Source: Janthinobacterium saanense | GTDB lineage: Bacteria; Pseudomonadota; Gammaproteobacteria; Burkholderiales; Burkholderiaceae_D | Assembly: GCF_014200675.1 (NCBI RefSeq) | Contig: NZ_JACHCI010000016.1 | Location: 95,950-159,949 of the forward strand | Direction: 5' to 3' | DNA: 64,000 bases | Shown here: in pieces, positions 55,430 through 63,771 of the stretch | Layout: every line of letters starts with the position of its first letter | How positions within the stretch are numbered: the stretch's first letter is position 1 | The notes under the pieces: model-generated | Databases searched by the model: none | The model's input: only the letters and a program-made list of their open reading frames with translations | What the model was told of the DNA's origin: nothing | Program-made: the position numbers and the translations under genes

Positions 55430-57133
55430 ATGGCAGAACAGGCAAAACTTCCGCTGGGCAAGTTGCTGATCCAGAAAGGCGTGATCAGCGAAGACCAGTT
55501 GCGCATCGTGCTGATCGAGCAAAAGCGTAGCGGCGAACCGCTGGGCAAGCTCTTGATCAGCCTGGGTTTCGTGACGGAAGCCACCGTGCGCGAGGCGCTC
55601 AGCGAAAACCTCAGGCAGCAAAGCGCCGACCTGGCGAATCTGGTGGTGGACGCCATCGCCCTGAAACTGATCCCCAAGGACGTGGCCAAGCGCTACCGCG
55701 TGTTTCCCATCGTGTATGAACGGCAAACGGATAATCTGATACTGGCGATGGCCGACACCAGCAATATCGTGGCGCTGGACCAGATCAGCGCCATGCTGGT
55801 GAAAGGCATCACGATTTCCACCTTGCTGGTGAATGAATCCGATATCACGCGCGCCATCGACCAGTATTACGGTTTCGAATTGTCGATCGATGGCATCCTG
55901 CATGAAATCGAAACGGGCGAGGTTAATTACCAGAGCATGGCTTCGCCATCGGACGAGTACAGCCAGCCCATGGTGCGCCTGATCGATGCGCTGCTGGCCG
56001 ATGCCGTGCAGAATGGCGCGTCCGACATCCATTTCGAGCCGGAACAGTCCTTCCTGCGCATCCGCTACCGCATCGACGGCATCTTGCGGCAAATCCGCAG
56101 CCTGCATAAATCATACTGGCCCGCCATGGCCGTGCGGCTGAAAGTGATTTCGAACATGAATATCGCCGAAGCGCGCGCGCCGCAAGATGGCCGCATCACA
56201 ATCAAATTTTCGGGCCGGCAAATTGACTTTCGTGCTTCGGCGCAACCCACCGTGCATGGCGAAAATTTTGTCTTGCGCGTGCTGGACCGGCAAACGGGCA
56301 TCGTCCCGCTCGATGCACTGGGCCTGGCCGAGACGGAACTGACCCTGCTCAAACTGATGATCGCGCGCCCCGATGGCGTGATCCTCGTCACGGGGCCGAC
56401 CGGCAGCGGCAAGACCACCACCCTGTATTCCATCATCAACCATATCAACACGGAAAGCGTCAACATCATGACCCTGGAAGACCCGGTTGAGTATCCGATG
56501 AATATGATACGGCAGACCTCCGTCAATGAATCGGTCAAGCTGGGCTTTGCCGACGGCATACGCTCGATGATGCGGCAAGACCCGGACGTGATACTGGTCG
56601 GCGAGATCCGCGACCGCGAAACGGCCGAAATGGCGTTTGCCGCCGCCATGACGGGCCACCAGGTGTATTCCACCCTGCATACGAATTCGGCCATCGGTTC
56701 GCTGTCGCGCCTGCTGGACATCGGCATCTTGCCCGACATCATGGCTGGCAACATCATCGGCATCGTGGCCCAGCGCCTGGTGCGCAAACTGTGTCCGCAT
56801 TGCAAGGAAACCCAGGTGGCCGACAGCGTCGAAAGGCGCTTGCTGGGACTGCATCCCGACGATGGCCCCGTCGATATCTGCCGCGCCGTCGGCTGCGAAC
56901 GCTGCGCCCACCAGGGCTACAAGGGGCGCCTGGCCATCATGGAATTGCTGAAAATGACGCCCGAACTCGATGAAATGACAGCCCGGCGGGCCAGCACGCG
57001 CGAACTGAAGAATGCAGCCCGCGCAGCCGGTTTCCACGCCCTGGTCGACGATGGCATGCGCCGCGTGCGCGAAGGCTTGACGACCCTGGAAGAAGTGGCG
57101 CGCGTGGTCGACTTGACGGACAGGCTGGCCTGA
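55430..57133 (+). CDS. GspE/MshE-type assembly ATPase of second filament locus
   Basis: 567 residues, the same length as MshE. Tandem MshEN-like motifs at the N-terminus read PLGKLLIQKGVISEDQLRI and PLGKLLISLGFVTEATVRE, with Pro where MshE has Arg/Lys. ATPase core is intact: Walker A GPTGSGKTTTLYS, LEDPVEYPMN, Walker B ILVGEIRDRETA, STLHTNSA, and zinc motif CPHCK ... CERC. An extension-type motor; no PilT-like partner nearby. Confidence 0.94.
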   Translation: MAEQAKLPLGKLLIQKGVISEDQLRIVLIEQKRSGEPLGKLLISLGFVTEATVREALSENLRQQSADLANLVVDAIALKLIPKDVAKRYRVFPIVYERQTDNLILAMADTSNIVALDQISAMLVKGITISTLLVNESDITRAIDQYYGFELSIDGILHEIETGEVNYQSMASPSDEYSQPMVRLIDALLADAVQNGASDIHFEPEQSFLRIRYRIDGILRQIRSLHKSYWPAMAVRLKVISNMNIAEARAPQDGRITIKFSGRQIDFRASAQPTVHGENFVLRVLDRQTGIVPLDALGLAETELTLLKLMIARPDGVILVTGPTGSGKTTTLYSIINHINTESVNIMTLEDPVEYPMNMIRQTSVNESVKLGFADGIRSMMRQDPDVILVGEIRDRETAEMAFAAAMTGHQVYSTLHTNSAIGSLSRLLDIGILPDIMAGNIIGIVAQRLVRKLCPHCKETQVADSVERRLLGLHPDDGPVDICRAVGCERCAHQGYKGRLAIMELLKMTPELDEMTARRASTRELKNAARAAGFHALVDDGMRRVREGLTTLEEVARVVDLTDRLA

Positions 57134-58338
57134 TGCCGCAATATGTCTACCGCGCCATGGACGCTGGCGGCGCCCTGATTCCCGGCAGCATGGAGGCGGC
57201 CAACGTGCCCGACCTGGAAGCGCGGTTGCACCGCATGCAGCTGGACTTGATCGACTGCAAGATCACGGGCCAATACCTGGCGGTGTTCGGCAAGCGCGTC
57301 ATCCACCGCCGCGACCTGATCAACTTTTGCTTCCATATGGAACAATTGACGGGCGCAGGCGTGCCCATTTTGGACGGCTTGAACGATTTACGGATCAGCA
57401 CCGATCACCCGCGTTTGCGCGAAGTGGTGACGGACTTGATCGAAAGCATAGAAGGCGGCTTGCCCTTGTCGGGCGCCATGGCCCAGCATGGCGACATTTT
57501 CGACGCCACGTTTACCAGCCTGATCCTGGCCGGCGAGCAAAGCGGCAAGATCGCCGAGGTGTTCAAGAACCTGTCGGAAAGTTTAAAGTGGCAGGATGAA
57601 CTGGCGTCGCAAACGCGCAAGATCGTCATGTATCCGATCATCGTGGCCATCGTCGTCTGCGCGGTGACGTTTTTCCTGATGATCTACCTGGTGCCGCAGC
57701 TCACTGCCTTTATCCGCAATATGGGCGGTGAATTGCCGCTGCACACGCGCGTGCTAATCTTTGTGTCGAATGTGTTCATCGACTATTGGTATCTACTGCT
57801 GGCCCTGCCCATCGCGCTGTTGCTCGCTGCGCGGGCCTGGATCAAGCGCAGCAATGCGGCCCGCTATGCTTTCGATGGCTTGAAACTGCGGGTATGGCTG
57901 ATCGGCCCGGTGCTGCATAAAATCATCCTGGCCCGCTTCGCCACCTTTTTTGCGCTGATGTATGCCTCGGGCATCACCATCCTCGACTGCATACGCTTGT
58001 CCGAAGGCATCGCCGGCAACCAGGTAGTGGCGGCCGGCCTGCGCCGCGCCGCCCAGCTGATCAGCGAAGGCCAGGGCGTGACCAACGCCTTCCAGCACAC
58101 GGGCATCTTTCCGCCGCTGGTGATCCGCATGCTGAAAGTGGGTGAAGCAACCGGCTCGCTGGATACGGCCTTGCGCAATGTCAGCTATTTCTACAACCGC
58201 GAAGTGAAGGAATTGATCGAAAAGGTGCAAGCGATGATAGAACCGGCCATGACGGTGATCCTGGGCTTGCTGCTGGGCTGGATCATGCTGTCGGTGCTGG
58301 GGCCCATTTACGACACGATCAGCACGATCAAAACGTGA
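57133..58338 (+). CDS. GspF/PilC-like platform protein of second filament locus
   Basis: 401-residue inner-membrane protein. Starts MPQYVYRAMDAGGALIPGSME; first T2SSF domain NFCFHMEQLTGAGVPILDGLNDL, second ARFATFFALMYASGITILDCI. Hydrophobic helices at about 170-190 (MYPIIVAIVVCAVTFFLMIYLV), 215-235 and near the C-terminus (MTVILGLLLGWIMLSVLGPIY). The start overlaps the ATPase stop (TGATG). Confidence 0.94.
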   Translation: MPQYVYRAMDAGGALIPGSMEAANVPDLEARLHRMQLDLIDCKITGQYLAVFGKRVIHRRDLINFCFHMEQLTGAGVPILDGLNDLRISTDHPRLREVVTDLIESIEGGLPLSGAMAQHGDIFDATFTSLILAGEQSGKIAEVFKNLSESLKWQDELASQTRKIVMYPIIVAIVVCAVTFFLMIYLVPQLTAFIRNMGGELPLHTRVLIFVSNVFIDYWYLLLALPIALLLAARAWIKRSNAARYAFDGLKLRVWLIGPVLHKIILARFATFFALMYASGITILDCIRLSEGIAGNQVVAAGLRRAAQLISEGQGVTNAFQHTGIFPPLVIRMLKVGEATGSLDTALRNVSYFYNREVKELIEKVQAMIEPAMTVILGLLLGWIMLSVLGPIYDTISTIKT

Positions 58339-58352
58339 AGGCCGACACGATC

Positions 58353-59918
58353 ATGTCCCGCAAACAACTCTTTTATCTCAGCAGCGATATCCTGACCGCC
58401 TACGACTGGCGCAACGGCGCCTTGGGCGCAGGCCATGCTTTTCCAGCAAGTGCGGCCGGGCTGGACGCCTTTGCCGCCTGGCTGGAAGATCCGAGCGAGC
58501 AACGGCTGCGGGTGCCCGCCTATTTGCTGACGGACTTGATCGAAGAAGACTTTCAACACCAGCTGCTGCCCCATGTGCGCGGCAAGGCTGGGCGCGCGCT
58601 GCTGGCGCGGCGCCTGGGCCAGTTGTACCGCGACACGCCCTACCGTGGCAGCACCTTGCTGGGCCGGGAAACGACAGGCCGCCGCGATGACCAGCTGCTG
58701 TTCTTTGCGCTGACCAATCCTGCATTGCTGCAGCCGTGGACGGACGTGCTGGACCAGTTGTCGATACCGCTGGCCGGCATCTATGCCACCAGTCTGCTGA
58801 GCATTGCGCTGGTGAATAAACTGGCGCTAAACCACGAACACCTGCTGCTGGTGACGCAGCAATCGGGCGGCTTGCGGCAAAGTTATTATGAGCAAGGGCA
58901 GTTGCGCTTTTCACGCCAGACGCCGGCCATTGCACTCGATGGCGTGGCCGTCAATATCGCGCTGGAAACGGAAAAGACCCGGCAATTCCTGACCAGCACG
59001 CGCATGCTGGCACGCGGCGACGTCTTGCATACCGTGATTTTGGCGCCCGCCGCCCAGCTTGCCAGGCTGGAACTACTGTGTGACAACGGTATCGAAGTGG
59101 TCTATCACTTCATCGACCTGCAGCTCGCCAGCGAGCGCGTGGGGTTGACAACGGCGCCGCTGCTGGCCGATGCATTGCTGCTGAGCTTGCTGGGCAAGCG
59201 GCCGCCGGCCAGCCATTATCCACCCGGCCCGCTGGCCCGCCACCGCCATGTGCAGCGTTCCCGCACGGCCCTGTATGGCGCCAGCATCGCGCTGGGTACG
59301 GTGGTCGTCGTATGGACTGCGGGCTATCTGCTGGGCGGCATGCAAGACGGCGCCGAGATCACGCGGCTGCAGCAGGAAACGGCCTCGTACCAGAATCGCT
59401 ACCGCCAGCTCATGTCCGGCATGCCGCCGGCGCCGGCCAGGACGCAAACCATGAAAACGGCCGTCACGCTGGAACGCATGATCAACAGCCAGGCGCCGGA
59501 ACCGGGCCGCCTGCTGAGCATGCTCAGCGCGGCGCTCGATGGGGCGCCGCAAGTGCGGCTGAACCAGCTGCACTGGAATGCAGGGCCGCCGCCTGTCCGC
59601 ACCGCATCGGGTGCACAAACCGCACCGCAAGGCCAGGCGGCGCCAGCCATCGCCAGCACGCTGGCCGGCATTCCGGCGGCGCCTGCGCAAGCCTTGCGCC
59701 TGGAAGCCGATGTGGAGATGCCGCGCAACGATTACCGCAGCGCACTGTCCGCCATCACGGCCTTTGCACAAACACTGGCGCGCCAGCCGGGTTTGCGCGT
59801 GGAAATCGAGGAAGCGCCGCTGGACTTGCGGCCCGGTGTCGCCCTGAGCGGAAAAAGCGCCACACCGGCGCCCGACAGCCATGCCCGCTTCACGGTCTTG
59901 CTGGTGTGGCAGCCATGA
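58353..59918 (+). CDS. GspL-like assembly protein (PilM-PilN fused layout)
   Basis: About 521 residues from ATG 58353 with AAGG upstream (a GTG at 58335 is possible). The N-terminal half (1-285) is cytoplasmic and looks like a diverged actin-fold PilM/GspL domain (FALTNPALLQPWTDVLDQL, LLLVTQQSGGLRQSYYEQGQLRFSR). One membrane helix follows (TALYGASIALGTVVVVWTAGYLL, about 300-325), then a coiled coil and a periplasmic domain with an Ala/Pro/Gln-rich insert. This is the GspL arrangement, in contrast to the split MshI plus MshI2 next door. Assigned by layout and position. Confidence 0.78.
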   Translation: MSRKQLFYLSSDILTAYDWRNGALGAGHAFPASAAGLDAFAAWLEDPSEQRLRVPAYLLTDLIEEDFQHQLLPHVRGKAGRALLARRLGQLYRDTPYRGSTLLGRETTGRRDDQLLFFALTNPALLQPWTDVLDQLSIPLAGIYATSLLSIALVNKLALNHEHLLLVTQQSGGLRQSYYEQGQLRFSRQTPAIALDGVAVNIALETEKTRQFLTSTRMLARGDVLHTVILAPAAQLARLELLCDNGIEVVYHFIDLQLASERVGLTTAPLLADALLLSLLGKRPPASHYPPGPLARHRHVQRSRTALYGASIALGTVVVVWTAGYLLGGMQDGAEITRLQQETASYQNRYRQLMSGMPPAPARTQTMKTAVTLERMINSQAPEPGRLLSMLSAALDGAPQVRLNQLHWNAGPPPVRTASGAQTAPQGQAAPAIASTLAGIPAAPAQALRLEADVEMPRNDYRSALSAITAFAQTLARQPGLRVEIEEAPLDLRPGVALSGKSATPAPDSHARFTVLLVWQP

Positions 59919-60568
59919 ACGGCCCCGTCAAATCGCCACCCTTGCCCGGCATGAAAAAAGCCGTCGTCGCCGCACGCCCCGCGCCGTGGTGGCTGGCCGA
60001 ACTGCATAGGCTAAGGCCCGCGCTGCTGTGCGCCGCCTTGACGGTAGCCGCAAGCGTGCTGCTGCTCGGCTTTAGCCACCACTACGCCGAAGACCGGGCC
60101 GATGCGCGCGAACTTGCGAAACAAGCGCGCAACAAGGCGGCCGCCCTGTTCAATCATGTGGAAACAGAAAAACGCGATATCCGCGCCTATGAACCGCAGT
60201 TTCTTGCGCTACGCCAACGAGGACTGATAGGCGAGGAAAACCGGCTGGCCTGGATAGAGACCATCCGCCACAGCCAGGAAGAACGCAAGCTGCTGACCAT
60301 CAGCTATGACATCAGCGCCCGGCAAGTGCTGAAAGCGCCGCCAACGCTGGCCATGGGGACGCTACAGTTACGGGGCACGCCCATGCGCCTGCAGATGGAC
60401 TTGCTGCACGAAATGGATGTGCTCAATTTGCTCGCCGACTTGCGCCAGTCCGGCTATTTTGCCGTGCACGATTGCAGCATCAAGCGCAATACTTCAGCCG
60501 CTACCTTGAGCGCCGAGTGCGGCTTGTTGTGGCTGACGTTGGGCAATACCGGCACGGAGCGCCCATGA
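59915..60568 (+). CDS. GspM/PilO-like protein of second filament locus
   Basis: 217 residues from ATG 59915, overlapping the previous stop by four bases. Cytoplasmic start, one helix (ALLCAALTVAASVLLLGFSHHY, about 35-57), a coiled coil (ARELAKQARNKAAALFNHVETEKRDI) and a periplasmic domain that ends with a ferredoxin-like strand pattern (MRLQMDLLHEMDVLNLLADLRQSGYFAVHDCSI). Layout matches PilO/MshJ/GspM. The frame upstream to 59312 is antisense-frame noise within the GspL-like gene. Confidence 0.78.
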   Translation: MNGPVKSPPLPGMKKAVVAARPAPWWLAELHRLRPALLCAALTVAASVLLLGFSHHYAEDRADARELAKQARNKAAALFNHVETEKRDIRAYEPQFLALRQRGLIGEENRLAWIETIRHSQEERKLLTISYDISARQVLKAPPTLAMGTLQLRGTPMRLQMDLLHEMDVLNLLADLRQSGYFAVHDCSIKRNTSAATLSAECGLLWLTLGNTGTERP

Positions 60569-60924
60569 AACAATTGCTTTTCCTCTTGCTGGTCACCATG
60601 TCTGCTCAGGCGCAGGAAGCCAAACTGGGGCGGCTGTTTTCCTCGCCCGAACAGCGGGCCCAGCTTGACGCGCAGCGCTATGGGGCGCCGCCCGCCGATA
60701 AGGCCGCCCCGGCACCGCCGCCAGAACCGCCGCCACCGGTGGAACTCAATGGCGTGGTACAGCGCAGCAGCGGCCACTCCACCATCTGGCTCAATCAAAC
60801 GCCGCACAACGATACCAAGGGCACGCTGCGCCTGTCGAACGGCCAGCAACTGCGCTTGAAACCGGGCCAGCGCTACGATCCGGCCAGCAACACCATCAGG
60901 GAAGTCACCGAGGTACAGCCATGA
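60565..60924 (+). CDS. small exported MshK/PilP-like protein
   Basis: 119 residues from ATG 60565, overlapping the previous stop (ATGA). Signal peptide MKQLLFLLLVTMSAQAQ, Pro-rich stretch (APAPPPEPPPPVEL), then a short beta domain (NGVVQRSSGHSTIWLNQ, GTLRLSNGQQLRLKPGQRYD) like the C-terminal part of MshK/GspC/PilP. Would tie the platform to the secretin. Stop overlaps the prepilin start. Confidence 0.75.
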   Translation: MKQLLFLLLVTMSAQAQEAKLGRLFSSPEQRAQLDAQRYGAPPADKAAPAPPPEPPPPVELNGVVQRSSGHSTIWLNQTPHNDTKGTLRLSNGQQLRLKPGQRYDPASNTIREVTEVQP

Positions 60925-61625
60925 AGCCGCAGCATCAAGCGGGCTTCAGCCTGATCGAGATCGCCATCGTGCTCGTCATCGTCGGCTTGATGATAGGCGG
61001 CCTGGTCACGCCATTAACGGTGCAACTGGAACAGCGCAAGGTGGCGGAAACGCAAAAGGCGCTCGACGACGCGCGCGAAGCGTTGACGGGCTTTGCCGTG
61101 CGCTATGGCTATCTGCCCTGCCCCGCCATTTCTGCCATGAATGGCCTGGAAGACCGCAATGGCGGCCGCTGTACGGAAGAAAAACGGGCCGGCTTCCTGC
61201 CATGGACCACCTTGGGACTGGGCAAGAGCGACAGTTGGAACAATCTGTTCCGCTATAGCGTCACGCCCGCCTTCAGCGACAGCGAACAGCAATTCGGCCT
61301 GGGCACGCCGCGCGACATCAGCGTCGCCACGCGCGACGGCGGCCCGCTGACACAGGCCACCGCCCTCAACGACATTCCCGCCGTCATCATGTCCCATGGC
61401 AAGAACGGCTTTGGCGCCACCAGCGCGCAAGGCCAGCGCCGGGTGGGACTAGCCGTTGCGGGCAATCTCGACGAGCGCAACAACATTGCCAGCGACACAC
61501 TTTTCATCAGCCGCGCCGGCAGCACCGGCTTGCAGGCCGGTGGCAGCTTCGACGACATGGTGGTGTGGCTGTCGCCCAATATCCTGTTCAACCGCATGGT
61601 CACGGCGCAAAGGCTGCCGCGCTGA
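60921..61625 (+). CDS. prepilin-like protein 1 of second filament locus
   Basis: 234 residues. Short leader MKPQHQAG then FSLIEIAIVLVIVGLMIGGLVTPLT with cleavage Gly and +5 Glu. Globular part has one clear cysteine pair (LPCPAIS ... GRCTEEK) and a large insertion-rich beta region. Longer than a typical major pilin, so possibly a minor or tip pseudopilin. Overlaps both neighbours. Confidence 0.88.
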   Translation: MKPQHQAGFSLIEIAIVLVIVGLMIGGLVTPLTVQLEQRKVAETQKALDDAREALTGFAVRYGYLPCPAISAMNGLEDRNGGRCTEEKRAGFLPWTTLGLGKSDSWNNLFRYSVTPAFSDSEQQFGLGTPRDISVATRDGGPLTQATALNDIPAVIMSHGKNGFGATSAQGQRRVGLAVAGNLDERNNIASDTLFISRAGSTGLQAGGSFDDMVVWLSPNILFNRMVTAQRLPR

Positions 61626-62386
61626 TGGCCCTGTTCATTATTGCCCGCTACACACTACTCGAAGCGCTGCGCAGTCGGCTGCTGTGGCTGTTCCTGCTGG
61701 CCGCCTGCGCCGCGCTGGGACTGTCCGGCTTTTTGCAGCAGCTGGCCCTGACGGAAAGCCGCGCCGTGCAGGCGGCGCTGCTGGCGGCCGTGCTGCGCCT
61801 GGCCAGCGTTTTTTTACTGGCGGCGTTTGTGATCACCAGCATGGCCCGCGAAGCGGCCGACAAGGGTAGCGAACTGCTGCTGGCCCTGCCCATGCCGCGC
61901 GCCAGCTATTTGCTGGGCAAGCTGGGCGGCTATGCGGCGCTGGCGGCCGTGCCGGCGCTGCTGTCCGGCGCCTTGACAACCCTGTTTGCGCCGCCGTCAC
62001 AAAGCGCGCTGTGGGCGGTTTCCCTGCTGGGCGAACTGTGGATCGTCGCCGCCTTCAGCCTGCTGTGCGCCGCCAGCCTGCAGCACGCCTTGCCGGCGCT
62101 GGCGGCCTGCAGCGGTTTTTATGTGCTGGCACGCAGCGTGGGCAGCTTGCAACTGCTGGCCCACAGCCCGGGCGGCGGGCCGTCGTGGACGCGCCAGGCC
62201 ATGGCCAGCGCCATCGATGGCCTGGCTTTGCTGCTGCCCCGCCTGGACAACTTCACGCGCACGGACTGGCTGCTGTACGCCACCGGCGACTGGCATGCGC
62301 TGGGGACGGTGGCCGCGCAAACGGCCATTTACGTGACCTTGCTGGCTGCCTGCGCGCTATGCGACTTTTACCGCAGGAACATCTGA
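61625..62386 (+). CDS. ABC-2-type permease of second filament locus
   Basis: 253-residue inner-membrane protein with about six hydrophobic helices (LLWLFLLAACAALGLSGFLQQ, LLAAVLRLASVFLLAAFVITSM, YAALAAVPALLSGALTTLF, LLGELWIVAAFSLLCAASL). The LALPMPRASYLLGKLGGY loop is typical of ABC-2 permeases. Start overlaps the prepilin stop (TGATG), so it is translated as part of this operon. Natural partner of the ATPase at 51305. Position-equivalent to PilI of M. xanthus; substrate unknown. Confidence 0.85.
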   Translation: MALFIIARYTLLEALRSRLLWLFLLAACAALGLSGFLQQLALTESRAVQAALLAAVLRLASVFLLAAFVITSMAREAADKGSELLLALPMPRASYLLGKLGGYAALAAVPALLSGALTTLFAPPSQSALWAVSLLGELWIVAAFSLLCAASLQHALPALAACSGFYVLARSVGSLQLLAHSPGGGPSWTRQAMASAIDGLALLLPRLDNFTRTDWLLYATGDWHALGTVAAQTAIYVTLLAACALCDFYRRNI

Positions 62387-63108
62387 TGGCCAACAAGCTG
62401 CGTCCTGTGTCGAGCGTGCCCCATTTTGCATGGCTGCTATTGGCTTGCGCCCTGCTGCTGCAACTGGCCTGGCGCTGGAGCCAGAACAACGAGGCAGTCC
62501 GGGCGCAGCCGCTGCCGGCTCCGCCGCCCTTGGCCGCCGCACGCCTGGCCAGCCTGGGCGACCCGCTGGCCATGGCCAGGGGCTGGCTGCTGTACCTGCA
62601 GGCGTTTGAAGACCAGCCAGGCGTCAGTCTGCCCTGGCGCAGCCTCGATTACGATCACCTGGCCGGCTGGCTGGAGAACGGGCTGGCGCTCGACCCCCGC
62701 AGCCAGTATGCGCTGGTGGCCGCCAGCGAAGTCTACGCAGGCGTGTCCGACCCGCTGCGCACGCGGCGCATGCTCGATTTTGTCGCCCGCAGTTTTAACG
62801 ACGATCCCGCCCGCCGCTGGCCCGCCATGACGCAAGCGGCACTGGTCGCCAAACACCAGTTGCACGATCTGCCGCTGGCCCTGGCCTATGCGCGCCAGTT
62901 GCGCCTGCAGACGGCCGGTCTGCAAGTACCAGCGTGGGTACGCGAAATGGAAGCCTTTATCCTGGAAGACATGGACCAGCTGGAAAGCGCGCAAATCGTG
63001 CTCGGCGGCCTGATCCAGGATGGCCAGATCACCGACCCGCACGAACTGGCCTTCCTCGCGCGCCGGCTCGATACCTTGGCAAGAAAGTTATCAAAAAATG
63101 TACAATAG
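62386..63108 (+). CDS. membrane-anchored helical-repeat protein of second filament locus
   Basis: 240 residues from ATG 62386 (overlaps the permease stop). One N-terminal helix (FAWLLLACALLLQLAWRW, about 13-31), then a soluble alpha-helical part with TPR-like pairs (AMARGWLLYLQAFEDQPG, YALVAASEVYAGVSDPLRTRRMLDF, LAYARQLRLQTAGLQ). Probably faces the periplasm. No named family recognised; its place after the permease recalls the third gene of pilGHI-type ABC sets. The frame upstream to 62011 belongs to the permease gene. Confidence 0.72.
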   Translation: MANKLRPVSSVPHFAWLLLACALLLQLAWRWSQNNEAVRAQPLPAPPPLAAARLASLGDPLAMARGWLLYLQAFEDQPGVSLPWRSLDYDHLAGWLENGLALDPRSQYALVAASEVYAGVSDPLRTRRMLDFVARSFNDDPARRWPAMTQAALVAKHQLHDLPLALAYARQLRLQTAGLQVPAWVREMEAFILEDMDQLESAQIVLGGLIQDGQITDPHELAFLARRLDTLARKLSKNVQ

Positions 63109-63142
63109 CCTGCCACTGGCAGCTTCTTCGAAAGGAATCGCC

Positions 63143-63715
63143 ATGTCTCACCACCGCCAATCCGGCTTCACCCTGGTTGAAATCGCCATCGTGCTCGTCA
63201 TCATCGGCTTGCTGCTGGGCGGCGTGCTGAAAGGCCAGGGCTTGATCGACAGCGCCAAGGTGAAAAACATCATCCAGCAATCGAATTCGCTGACAGCCGC
63301 CGTGAACGCCTACCAGGACAAATTCCGCGCCCTGCCCGGCGACGATATCCAGGCCACCCTGCACGTACCGAACGCGGCAGGCAATGGCAATGGCGACGGC
63401 CAGATCGGCGACGGCCAGCCGCGCGAATTCACCTTGGCGCCCCAGCACCTGGCGCTGGGCGGTTTTATTACCGGCTCGTTCAACGGCACCAGCCAGTTCA
63501 TGACCAGCGCCCAGGGCGGCGCCGTCTACCTGTACAACGACGAAGTGGGCGGCCGCGCCGGCAACGGCATCCGCTTCGACAACCTGCCCGAAGGTTATGC
63601 CGAACAAATCGACAGCAAGCTCGACGACGGCATCGCCACCACCGGCTCCGTGCGCGCCACCCAGCCGTATGGCAATACAGGCGCCATCATCCCCCGCACG
63701 GCCGTGTTTTTCTAA
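63143..63715 (+). CDS. prepilin-like protein 2 of second filament locus, probable major subunit
   Basis: 191 residues from ATG 63143, with AAGGA before it. Seven-residue leader MSHHRQSG then FTLVEIAIVLVIIGLLLGGVLKGQ with cleavage Gly and +5 Glu. The ARVKN-type neck (AKVKNIIQQSNSLTAAVNAYQDKFRALPGDD) is widespread in betaproteobacterial prepilins. No cysteines visible. It has its own ribosome binding site and a 34-base gap, so may be expressed at a different level from the genes before it. Confidence 0.9.
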   Translation: MSHHRQSGFTLVEIAIVLVIIGLLLGGVLKGQGLIDSAKVKNIIQQSNSLTAAVNAYQDKFRALPGDDIQATLHVPNAAGNGNGDGQIGDGQPREFTLAPQHLALGGFITGSFNGTSQFMTSAQGGAVYLYNDEVGGRAGNGIRFDNLPEGYAEQIDSKLDDGIATTGSVRATQPYGNTGAIIPRTAVFF

Positions 63716-63727
63716 TTCGCGCTACTG

Positions 63728-63771
63728 CATGGATATCCTCGGAGGAACATTGTCCCGGTTAGATATCCATG
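63728..63771. repeat. 10-bp inverted repeat after last prepilin gene
   Basis: CATGGATATC (63728-63737) and GATATCCATG (63762-63771), exact inverted copies with a 24-base loop, directly after the final prepilin stop. It could form a hairpin ending the transcript, but there is no T run, so the role is open. Confidence 0.5.

Noticed and set aside
51305..63715. Plain type II secretion system
   Set aside because: Only two prepilins, a lipoprotein MshL-like secretin, an MshN-like TPR protein and an ABC transporter do not fit a standard T2SS gene set, though GspL-like parts are present.
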